A DNA stretch of 64,000 bases from UBA10646 sp046296295 (GTDB taxonomy: Bacteria > Bacteroidota > Bacteroidia > Chitinophagales > Chitinophagaceae). A program made the translations under genes and the position numbers. Numbering within the stretch: position 1 is the first letter of the stretch; every line of letters starts with the position of its first letter. Below the pieces are notes generated by a model. It saw nothing but the letters and a program-made list of their open reading frames with translations. It made no database searches and was not told where the DNA came from. The DNA is taken from positions 1 through 64,000 of the forward strand of contig JBKBLG010000018.1 in NCBI GenBank assembly GCA_046296295.1, written 5' to 3'. Below, in pieces: positions 1 through 9,200 of this stretch.

Positions 1-3000
1 GCAACAGGTGGTTCGGGTAATTTTATCAATGCATTAGATGGTACATTTACTAGTACTACAACAACCTCTACCTGGCCTGGTAATGGAACGGGTTACCGGT
101 TTGATATTTTAACACCTTGTACCGGAACTCCGAGCCTTGGCCAGCCAAACGCTTTCCAGTTTAATGTTTGTCCGGGTAATACAGCTAATATTAGTTTTAA
201 CGGTTCTTCTACGCTTACAAGTGGCATCAATTACCAATGGCAAAAATCGGCTAACGGTTCAAATGGTTGGCAAAGTGTAGGTGCGGGTGTTGGTGCTAAC
301 AGTGCAGCTTACACCTCGGCACCATACTCAGGTGTAGATAGCTTTTATAGGTTGGTAGCTACTTGTACCAATAGTAACGAAACAAGTATAAGTGCAGTAA
401 TTCGTTTAACATCACCATCGGCACCAGGTGTGCAAACCACCAATATTGTTGCTACAAGCATCAATGCCACCAGTATTACCATTAGTGCAACGGCTGGTAA
501 TGGCAACAACCGTGTTATTTACGTAAGTGATAACAACTTCTTTATAGATCCAACAACACCCAATAGTCCGGGAGCAGCCAGTACCGTTTGGCAGAATAAT
601 GGTCAGCAGTTGGTGTACGATGGTAATGCTGCTAATGTAACAGTAACCAACTTAACGCCTGGGGCAACCTATTATTTTAGAGCTTATGAAGTGCAAAAAT
701 GTACTGCGATACTACCGAATACATACTATTATAATACAGTATTAGGTACAGGTAACCCTGCGAGTGCAAGTACGCTAAGTCCGTTAAACTATCAAGTGGC
801 CAGAACAACAGGTGTCAACTTCAACTCTATTCAAAATACCGGTAACAACTTCACTTGGGTCACAAACAATGGCGATGATAATCTAAGTACTACTACCAGT
901 ATAGGCTTCAATTTCATATATCAAGGTCAAACTGTAACAAGCTTTAAAGCAAGTACTAACGGGTTTATTTCACTAGCTCCTGCAACAACTACTGACAATG
1001 CATACATGAATAATATTGGCTCTAATACCATCAATAGACAGGCCATTGTTGCACCTTTTTGGGACGATTTAGTTGTACCAGGTGGTGTTTTTGCTAACAT
1101 TAATTACGTGAAGTACCAGGTTGCTGGCAGTGCACCTAATCGGGTTTTAACCGTAGAGTGGGCTGGTATGGAGTTGTTCAATAACCCTGGCCCAGATTTG
1201 AACTTTCAGGTGAAGTTGTATGAAACAACCAACCGAATTGAGTTTGTGTATGGTAATATGACTGGCTTCGATGGTAGCAGAAACACATTGTACACCTACT
1301 CTGTTGGTATGAACAGCTTTAGTACCGCTGCGGTGCTAGGTGCTGGAGAAGTATTTGCTTTACAAGCATTTAACACCAATTTGTTTTCAAGTGCTAATGC
1401 CAATTTAAATAATTCTTCAGCAAACACTTTACGGCAAGTGCCATTCTGTTTCACCAGATTATTATTCACACCGGGTACCTATGGCGGTGGTACCACATTG
1501 CCGGGTATTACTAACGATGAGCCAAGTAATGCTCTACCGCTCAGCGTACTTAATTTTATCCCTACCGATTTTTGCGAATTATATACAACGAATGGTGCCA
1601 CGGCTTCTGCCAATATTGCAACTTGTAATGCAGCAATTGCCGGTACACCCGACGATGATGTTTGGTTTAAGTTCTCATTAGCACAAGCCAAAAACCTCAA
1701 TATTACACTCCGCTCAAGCGGTGCTTTCGATGGTGTGTTACAGGTATTTAGCGATGCCGGTACCACACCGATTGTTTGCGTTAATGCAACACTCGATGGA
1801 TTGTCTGAAAATATCACCAATCAACAATTTGCCGCAGGTAACTACTACATCAGGGTGTATCATGCCGGTGTTGGATCGTTCAACACCAATGGTACGGGAT
1901 ACTTTTATTTAGGTGTGTACGAAACCCAGCCACCACCAGCGAACGATGATATTTGTGGAGCCATAGACCTTGCGGTAAATACTGCATGTACCCCCGTAAC
2001 AGGTAGTACACTTGCAGCAACGCAAAGCACTACGGCTATTTGTGCCGGATTTCCCGATGATGATGTTTGGTACTCTTTTATTTGTAACACGCCCAACGAT
2101 ATTATTCGTGTACAAGGCTTACCAGGGTTTAATCCGCAAATTCAAGTATTTAGTAGTAGCGATAATACATGTAACGGAACGTTAACATCAATTGCTTGTG
2201 TTAACTTTACCGGAACTGCAGGTTTAGAAACCTTCGCACCTAATAATCTCGTTCCTGGCAATACCTATTTCATTCGTGTGTACCACGCACCAAGTGGTGC
2301 CGGCGATGGTGAATTTACTATTTGTGCACTCGCAACACCGCCTGTATGTCCAACTAATTTCTTCCCGCAATCAAATACATTCCAAAATGTTAACGGCATT
2401 ACCTTACAGTGGTCGGCTGCAACCGGTGCACAAGGGTACGATGTATACTTAGGTACCAGCAACCCACCAGCAGATTTGGTGGCTACCGATGTTACTGCCA
2501 CATCTTACAATACCGGAACGCTGCTCAACGGCGTAACCTATTATTGGTATGTGGTTGCTAAAAATAACGCAGGTTTTAGCCCTACATGTACCATTAATAA
2601 TTTTTCAACAGCACATATTTGGAGCGGCGTAGTAAGTACCGATTGGAATAATGCTGCTAACTGGCAGTCTGCCACTGTACCAAATAACCTAAGCGATAAT
2701 GTTGTAATTCCTAATACTGTAACAAAACCCGACATTGCATCGGCCAACACCTTCGCTGTGAAAGATATGATCTTACAAGCTGGTGCAACCCTTACGGTAA
2801 ATGGTACCCTACAAGTGGCAGGTAATGTGTCGGTAGGGGTAACCAATAGCAGCATTAATGCTACCAATGGTACCATAGAATTTAGAGGTACTGCAGCACA
2901 AGTAATAAATCCGGCAGTATTCAATACGCCCACCATCGCCAATGTAACCATCAATAATGCGGCTGGTGTTGCTCTTAATGGTGCGTTAAACCTAACCGGT

Positions 3001-4827
3001 AACTTAAGAATTATTGCCGGTACTTTTAATACCAATAACAACCTAACCTTACGTAGCACAGCAACAGCTACGGCTCGTATCAATCAGATAACATCTGGTG
3101 GTATCACCGGAAGTGTAACTGTAGAACGATTTTTACCTGCAAAGGCAGTTAGAAAGAGTATTTTCTTAGCAAGTCCGGTAACACAACGTATTAACCAAGG
3201 CTGGCAGCAACAAATTCATATTACCGGAGCCGTAGGAACTTGCCCGAATACCGATCCATCAACAGGTTTCGATGCAACTATTACCGGCAATCCTAGCATG
3301 TTCACCTATAACGATGCAAATGCAACAGGCAGCAAATGGGTTCGTATTGCCAACACACTCAATACAAATTTAACACCGGGTACTGGTTACCGCGTATTGG
3401 TTCGCGGCCCACGTAGTGTTGGCTGTTCCTTGCTCGATGGTAGTGCAACCGCACCAACAGCTGTTACATTAAGCGCTACAGGTAGTGTAGTGGTTGGTAA
3501 TGTTGCTGCTACAATACGTGGTAATGGATTCACATTTGTTGGTAATCCTTATGCTAGTGAAATCAATTGGATGGCTACCAACTGGGTTACTGCCCGTAAT
3601 ACAAACAACATTAGTGCAAGCTACTGGACCTACGATCCTGCTAATGCCAATGGTGTTTATAGCGTGTACAACGCTGGAACGCTTACCAATAATACTGCAG
3701 GCATCAGCAATGTGGGTATCATTGCTAGTGGACAATCCTTCTTTGTGCGTAAAACCACTGCAAACAATGCTGTGCTGAGTAACTTTTTTAGAGAAGAATA
3801 TAAATCTACCACCGCTCAAACCGGTTTATTTAGAAACCCAAATTGGGATGGTTTTGTAAGAATAGCCTTGCGGGCCAATGATAATACTCATTTAGATGAA
3901 GCAGTACTACGTTTCACCAACGATGCAGTGGCAAGCAATACACAAGAAACAGATTTAGATGCTTTGAGTATTAGCGAAGCTAGTAATACTATTGCATTGG
4001 TTAAGGGTAACGAGGCTTACAGTATTCAAACACGCACTGCTTTACAAGCATCAGATTCAGTGCTGCTACAAGTGAAGGCTTCAGCTACCGGCAACTACCA
4101 ATTGCAATTCAGTGAGGTTGATTTTGGTGCCAACGAAGCTTGGTTACGCGATGCTTATACACAATCGCTAATCCGTATAACAGATAACAGTACTTATTAC
4201 TTTACAGTAAATGTTAACGAGCCTGCAACGCAAGCTGCCAATCGCTTTATGTTACTATTCCGCAGCAGTGCCACCTTACCTACGAACTTCACTGCCATTT
4301 ACGCCAGAGCGAAACAAGATAACAAAGCAGCAGACGTGATATGGACAGTGGGCAGCGATAAGCAAGTAGTAAGCTATACGGTAGAACGCAGCACCGATGG
4401 TCGCAACTACAAAGCAGTAGGCAGTGTAGCGAGCCAACAAAGCAACCAAGCAGTAAGCTATAGCTATACCGACAACCAAGCCATTACCACGGTAGTATAC
4501 TACCGTGTTCAAGCAATAGCCGCCGATGGCAGTTATAAGTACAGTGCAGTAGCGAAGTTGAATGGCAAGGCAAGCAGCATTGAATTGAGCTTGTATCCGA
4601 ACCCTGTACAGAGCCAGTTAAGTGTACAGTTAAGCCAGCCGGTGAAAGGGCAGTTAGCAGCAAGGGTGGTAGACAGCAAAGGCCAGGTAGTGTACCGGCA
4701 GAGCGGTATTAACCTTGCCGGCAGCAACTTGTTGCAGTTGAGCGTAGCGCATTTACCGCAAGGTACGTACCAGCTAACACTCACGAACGGTAGCGACTTC
4801 ACGGCTACAGGTAGCTTTGTGAAATAA
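1..4827 (+). CDS. Giant T9SS-exported multidomain surface protein, 5' end outside window
   Basis: The frame is open from base 1 to the TAA at 4825-4827, so 1608 residues are visible and the true start lies upstream. Visible order: Ig-like domain (about 45-130), low-complexity beta-rich region, two PPC-like beta domains containing PDDDVW (about 521-640 and 647-776), a fibronectin III domain (about 781-870), a DWNNAANW module typical of Bacteroidota adhesins, and a final T9SS type A sorting domain (about 1525-1608) with LYPNPV at its start and HLPQGTY near the end. The domain names are family knowledge; I infer a secreted, surface-attached adhesin processed by PorU-type sortase. The Ser/Thr/Asn-rich, Lys-poor composition fits. 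Three copies of the dispersed repeat fall inside (1968, 2790, 4750). The C-terminal module is GC-richer than the body. Confidence 0.9.
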   Translation, partial: ATGGSGNFINALDGTFTSTTTTSTWPGNGTGYRFDILTPCTGTPSLGQPNAFQFNVCPGNTANISFNGSSTLTSGINYQWQKSANGSNGWQSVGAGVGANSAAYTSAPYSGVDSFYRLVATCTNSNETSISAVIRLTSPSAPGVQTTNIVATSINATSITISATAGNGNNRVIYVSDNNFFIDPTTPNSPGAASTVWQNNGQQLVYDGNAANVTVTNLTPGATYYFRAYEVQKCTAILPNTYYYNTVLGTGNPASASTLSPLNYQVARTTGVNFNSIQNTGNNFTWVTNNGDDNLSTTTSIGFNFIYQGQTVTSFKASTNGFISLAPATTTDNAYMNNIGSNTINRQAIVAPFWDDLVVPGGVFANINYVKYQVAGSAPNRVLTVEWAGMELFNNPGPDLNFQVKLYETTNRIEFVYGNMTGFDGSRNTLYTYSVGMNSFSTAAVLGAGEVFALQAFNTNLFSSANANLNNSSANTLRQVPFCFTRLLFTPGTYGGGTTLPGITNDEPSNALPLSVLNFIPTDFCELYTTNGATASANIATCNAAIAGTPDDDVWFKFSLAQAKNLNITLRSSGAFDGVLQVFSDAGTTPIVCVNATLDGLSENITNQQFAAGNYYIRVYHAGVGSFNTNGTGYFYLGVYETQPPPANDDICGAIDLAVNTACTPVTGSTLAATQSTTAICAGFPDDDVWYSFICNTPNDIIRVQGLPGFNPQIQVFSSSDNTCNGTLTSIACVNFTGTAGLETFAPNNLVPGNTYFIRVYHAPSGAGDGEFTICALATPPVCPTNFFPQSNTFQNVNGITLQWSAATGAQGYDVYLGTSNPPADLVATDVTATSYNTGTLLNGVTYYWYVVAKNNAGFSPTCTINNFSTAHIWSGVVSTDWNNAANWQSATVPNNLSDNVVIPNTVTKPDIASANTFAVKDMILQAGATLTVNGTLQVAGNVSVGVTNSSINATNGTIEFRGTAAQVINPAVFNTPTIANVTINNAAGVALNGALNLTGNLRIIAGTFNTNNNLTLRSTATATARINQITSGGITGSVTVERFLPAKAVRKSIFLASPVTQRINQGWQQQIHITGAVGTCPNTDPSTGFDATITGNPSMFTYNDANATGSKWVRIANTLNTNLTPGTGYRVLVRGPRSVGCSLLDGSATAPTAVTLSATGSVVVGNVAATIRGNGFTFVGNPYASEINWMATNWVTARNTNNISASYWTYDPANANGVYSVYNAGTLTNNTAGISNVGIIASGQSFFVRKTTANNAVLSNFFREEYKSTTAQTGLFRNPNWDGFVRIALRANDNTHLDEAVLRFTNDAVASNTQETDLDALSISEASNTIALVKGNEAYSIQTRTALQASDSVLLQVKASATGNYQLQFSEVDFGANEAWLRDAYTQSLIRITDNSTYYFTVNVNEPATQAANRFMLLFRSSATLPTNFTAIYARAKQDNKAADVIWTVGSDKQVVSYTVERSTDGRNYKAVGSVASQQSNQAVSYSYTDNQAITTVVYYRVQAIAADGSYKYSAVAKLNGKASSIELSLYPNPVQSQLSVQLSQPVKGQLAARVVDSKGQVVYRQSGINLAGSNLLQLSVAHLPQGTYQLTLTNGSDFTATGSFVK

Positions 4828-4893
4828 TTATATGTGTATTCCGCTTGATTGTATAAAATAGAATAGGTATTTTCAAACCACTAAACACTGCTT

Positions 4894-5121
4894 ATGAAGG
4901 CGTCATACAAATTTTTAACCTGTTTGCTGATAGCAGCATGCACCAGTATTGTAGCTGTTCAAGCACAAAGTCCTGATCCGTGGGATGATGCCGATAGTGC
5001 AGATGTACCTTTAGATGGAGGGTTATCTTTGCTGCTGGCTGCAGGTATTGGTTATGGTGCTAGCAAATATCATGATCGAAAAAAGCAAACTGTTCATAAA
5101 CAAGATAATCATCAGCAATAA
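4894..5121 (+). CDS. Small exosortase substrate-like protein (PID-CTERM-like sorting signal)
   Basis: 75 residues. A signal peptide covers 1-24 (ending VQA before Q), followed by a short acidic stretch (DPWDDADSAD), a PLDGG motif at about 38-42, a hydrophobic segment LSLLLAAGIGYGASKY and a basic tail (HDRKK). This tripartite signal of motif, membrane helix and positive cluster is the architecture of exosortase substrates; P-x-DGG followed by LLLAAG.GYG is the form I associate with Bacteroidota PID-CTERM proteins (from memory, not searched). An exosortase gene lies 76 bases downstream, which supports the reading. If cut at the motif, the mature product would be only about 15-20 residues, so it may be a peptide anchor or a very short sorted peptide. 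Confidence 0.75.
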   Translation: MKASYKFLTCLLIAACTSIVAVQAQSPDPWDDADSADVPLDGGLSLLLAAGIGYGASKYHDRKKQTVHKQDNHQQ

Positions 5122-5136
5122 AATATAGATTTTAGG

Positions 5137-5166
5137 AAAGCCGCTCCGATTGCACTGAGCGGCTTT
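5137..5166 (+). terminator. Rho-independent terminator after the small sorted protein
   Basis: A 10-bp perfect stem, AAAGCCGCTC (5137-5146) with GAGCGGCTTT (5157-5166), and a 10-base loop, followed by a T-rich run. It ends immediately before an in-frame ATG at 5168, which makes that ATG an unlikely start for the next gene. Confidence 0.8.
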
Positions 5167-5197
5167 TATGTTGTTTTTTGCACTACTATTGTTACCC

Positions 5198-5788
5198 ATG
5201 AAACAGTTGATAGCTCAAATCAAAACTTCGTACCAAAGCATGCCGCTTGCTGCACGAAATTTTTTATTGCGAGCATTGGTATTATTTGTTGCTTGGAAGT
5301 TATTGTATCATACTTTTTTGTTGCCTAACAGAGTGCCCGACCAACAACTAACAGCAGTGAATGCAGTGCTATCGGCCAAGTGTTTTCAATGGTTATATCC
5401 AAACAGTACTATTCAGCTTAAAACAGGCATGAAATACGAATTGTATGCAGAAGGTATACCGCATATTTGGATCATGAAAGATGCAACACAAGTAGTAGGT
5501 GTTACTGATGGTTGTAATGGCTTTGAGGTATTTGTATTATATGTGGGTTTTTTGCTTTGTGTGCCTACCACGCCACAACGCTTATTGAAATATATCATTG
5601 TAGGCCTAACTGTAACTTTTTTTATGAATGTGCTGCGTGTAGTTGCTTTAGGGTGGCTGCACTTACATTACAAAGAGTTTTTTGATATTGCACATCATTA
5701 CATTTTTAAATTAATTGTATACGCAGTGGTATTTTGGTTTTGGACACGTTATGCCAAAACAAGTGCCTTAAAATTACCCCAGCTGTAA
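5198..5788 (+). CDS. Exosortase family transpeptidase/protease (XrtX/XrtF-like)
   Basis: 196 residues with several membrane segments. The three residues expected of exosortases are visible: Cys106 in DGCNGFEVF, Arg147 in MNVLRV and His166/167 in AHHYIF, each at a membrane boundary. Exosortases recognise C-terminal sorting signals, cut them and probably transfer the product to a cell-surface acceptor; the acceptor here is unknown. I start the gene at ATG 5198 (MKQLIAQ) because the in-frame ATG at 5168 sits in the T-run of the preceding terminator. The downstream gene begins at the base after this stop codon, indicating one operon. Short length and C-N-G-F context match Bacteroidota exosortases rather than the long proteobacterial EpsH type; the exact subclass is from memory. 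Confidence 0.8.
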   Translation: MKQLIAQIKTSYQSMPLAARNFLLRALVLFVAWKLLYHTFLLPNRVPDQQLTAVNAVLSAKCFQWLYPNSTIQLKTGMKYELYAEGIPHIWIMKDATQVVGVTDGCNGFEVFVLYVGFLLCVPTTPQRLLKYIIVGLTVTFFMNVLRVVALGWLHLHYKEFFDIAHHYIFKLIVYAVVFWFWTRYAKTSALKLPQL

Positions 5789-6187
5789 ATGACGCGTCTC
5801 GAAAAAAAAATGCTTTGGTGCATGGCTGCATTTGGGTTAGTAGCTTATGTAATTGCGATTGAACCTAACAATGCTTTTGCCATTAAAGAACAAGTGCGTC
5901 GTATACTGAACTTTCCTGCATTGTTTATTACGGCAGTTATAGGGTTCGTAGCACTTAAGCAGCATGCAGCTAAGTGGCTACAGTATGTATGGTGGGGCAT
6001 ATACATTTTTGAAATGATAGTGCTTGCTACATACGGGGCTGCTGCTTTCTTGTATCCCGAGTGGGCAACTACAGGTTTTAGAAATTTTGTAAGTAGTCTC
6101 CGGCATTTACTTATTAGTCCTTTACCATATATGGTATTGCTCTACCTTGGCAAATTGAAAACCGAAGATTATAAAGCAGATGTTTAA
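5789..6187 (+). CDS. Exosortase-associated small membrane protein
   Basis: 132 residues with about four predicted membrane helices (roughly 8-25, 40-57, 66-90 and 108-124), no signal peptide and no catalytic motif I recognise. It starts directly after the exosortase stop codon (TAA then ATG), so the two are translationally coupled. Bacteroidota exosortases are commonly followed by a small dedicated membrane partner (as with the XrtF-associated protein), and position and size fit that role. Its biochemical function is unknown; it may position the substrate or the acceptor. Assignment rests mainly on context. Confidence 0.65.
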   Translation: MTRLEKKMLWCMAAFGLVAYVIAIEPNNAFAIKEQVRRILNFPALFITAVIGFVALKQHAAKWLQYVWWGIYIFEMIVLATYGAAAFLYPEWATTGFRNFVSSLRHLLISPLPYMVLLYLGKLKTEDYKADV

Positions 6188-6288
6188 ATTTTCATAGCAT
6201 TTACTGTTTTCTTAAAATGAGATATTGTTTTGATGAAATCTATCAAAACTGCTTTCATATAAATAGGATTTTGCAAAATCAAATATAA

Positions 6289-9200
6289 ATGCCTATGTAT
6301 ATGAGAAGTATACTCTGGATATGCTTGTTGCTTTTAAGCATTCGATTGTATAGCCAAACAACAGTGCTCAATCCTAACGGTGCTGGCGGCTTTGAACTTG
6401 GTAACACTTTTGCAGATAATGGATGGATTAACTCGGCATCATCCGAAGTCAATCGCTGGGTATTAGGTAGCAGACCCACAAATATTATTGGTAATCGTGC
6501 AGCTTATTTAAGTAACGATTTTAATGCAGCGAATCCAGCTACAACCATTACGGCTGGTACTGCTGTAACAACACACATATACACTACTATTACTTTGCCT
6601 GCTAGCGATTCTGCTATTCTTATTAGCTTTAAATGGAAGGCTAACTACACAAGTAGTGGTACAGCCTTACTCAGAGTGGCTATTGATTCTGCTATGATTA
6701 ACGTGCCAACTTCAGGAGTAACAGCCCAAGGAGCAGTTGTATATAACGCTATAACCGGAACAAACGATGTTTGGACGGTAGTTCAAGCAACAGTATCGCC
6801 AATGTTCGCAGGCAAAACAGTACGACTTGTGTTTTCTTCTAGTACGCCGGCATCTTTCACGAACAATGCTACGATAACAGGCCCGGCGGTCGATTCAATT
6901 GGCGTAGTAACACGGGCTAACCGTTTAACATTTACTAGTACGAACACGGGAGGTAACTGGGGTACGCCAACTACTTGGACAAATAATGCATTCCCTACTG
7001 CGTATGATAATATTATAATTCCGCAAGGCAGTAGTGTTGTCTTTCAAGATAACATTCAACATTTCTGTAACGATCTTACCATTAATGGTACGCTCACTGC
7101 TGTTGTTGGTGCAAACAGTATTTTTAATGTTTTAGGTAATCTTAGTGTGAACAGTTCGGGCGCCTTCACCGTTCCTACCAATAGTGCGTATTCATACAAT
7201 GTGGCTGGTAACCTAAATATTGCAGCAGGTGCAAGCATTAGTTGGCAAAGAGTTACACTCACTTTTAACGGCAATACAGCACAAGAATTCAACTTCGATA
7301 ATGCCAATCAATTTGTAGGCCAGTATATCGGAGCAGTTGTTTGTAACAACAACGCAGGCCTTACGGTAAATGCAAATACAGGTGTACTAGAGCTACTACT
7401 TAGAATTGGTGCTACCCGTGGAGTACTAACACATAACAACGTATTACGATTAAATAACACATTAGTTGTAGGTTTTAATACTGTAACCATCGCAGTGGTA
7501 GATGGCAGTTTTGCAAGTCGTGTACCAGTTGCTGCCAATGCTTCTATTAACTTATTGTATTCTCAGGTTACTGCTACAATCCCAGTTTCTTTAATAGCAG
7601 GTAGCCGCAACGAACTACCCTTAGATAGAACTGTCACATCGCTGCAGATCGGCTCCGTGAATGTTAACCTTCAAGTGAATGATAGCTTACGCGTAAGCGG
7701 TGCAACTAACTGCTTAACCCTGTTTGGCCGCGTAGATGTTGCAGATAATGCAGCCTTAGTATTTACCAATCCTGCAGCAACCTTTAACGTAGCCAATAAT
7801 GGCCTAGTAAAAGGTAATATTGTACGAGTACTCAACGGTAACAATGTTGCCAGCTATAATTTCCCAGTGGGTTGGGGGAATACACGTAGAGCCGTAACGC
7901 TTCGTAGAATTACGGCCGATAATGCACGTGTACTAATAGCTACCAAAGCTTATGCTAACGGTACCAATGGTTCAGGTATAGCAGCTTTAGCTAATCAATT
8001 CGTATGGGAAGTACGTACACTTAGTGGAACACTTACCAGCGTAGATTCTATAGCATTTGAGTACGATGTTGCAGCCGAAGGTTTTACAAGCAGCGATTCT
8101 TTGAACCGACGCATTGCTACGTCAGCAACTATCAATGGAACTTACAGTGTGGTGCCAGCAGGTGCAAGTACTGCAACGCCTGCATTATTAGTTACTGCCC
8201 GAGGTAATTATAACAACGATGCATTTTATGCTGTGGGCTTAACACAAGGCGGATTTTTAAAAACATGGACAGGCGGAGCGGGCACTTACAATTGGTTCGA
8301 TGCTGCCAACTGGTCGGGTAATACCGTGCCAACTTGTAACGATGTAGTAACCATTTCAGAACCATTTAGAACCATTGAATTAGGCACAACACCTGTACAA
8401 TGTGCCGGTCTAATTTTAGGACTCAACACGTCAATAAACATTGGCGATGCACAAACTTTAAACATTGGTTGTAACATGCCAACTGGCGGAAATGCTCTAC
8501 TTGATATCATAGGTAGGGTAACAGTAGCCGATGGGGCAACCCTTGCGGTAAATGGAGGTATACTGTTACGCAATACGGGTGCTTTAATACAAACAGGCGG
8601 CAACATTTTACTAGATCCAGTTGGTAATACCGACACACTTAAAGCCCATGTATTACAGTTGGGGGAATCTGTTACCAACTTAACAAACCAACTATTGTTA
8701 CAGGGAGGCACTATCACCTTTATCGATCCTAATGGCCTCAATGCAATCAACTATCTTGGAAATACAACCATAGATGCTAGCCCAAATCATACCATTAAAT
8801 TTGGTACCACTACATCAACACAACGCGATGCGTCGCTCAACGGTTATCTTATTAATCTGCAAGCAAGCGGCCTGAACGTAGCATTAAAGCTTGGTAATGT
8901 AGTGATAGATGGCGGTAACGTTCCTGGTCGTTGGTTTATTGGCGGTTCTATTTTCGCAAATGGCAACCTTACAGTAGCGCCTAACGCCGATTTAAGAACA
9001 TCTAGCGTTATTGTAGTACGCAAAAACTTCACCAATCAGGGTCGTTATTTCTCACGGGCACAGCTTGCTTTTGGTGATTTTAACCCAAGCAATAATAGTA
9101 TTGTAGCGAGTAGCGATAACAGCGTGTTCACCACCAATAGTAATATTTATGCTAATTATCCAAGCTTCGCACCCGATGTGCCTGGTAATGGTTATAGTGT

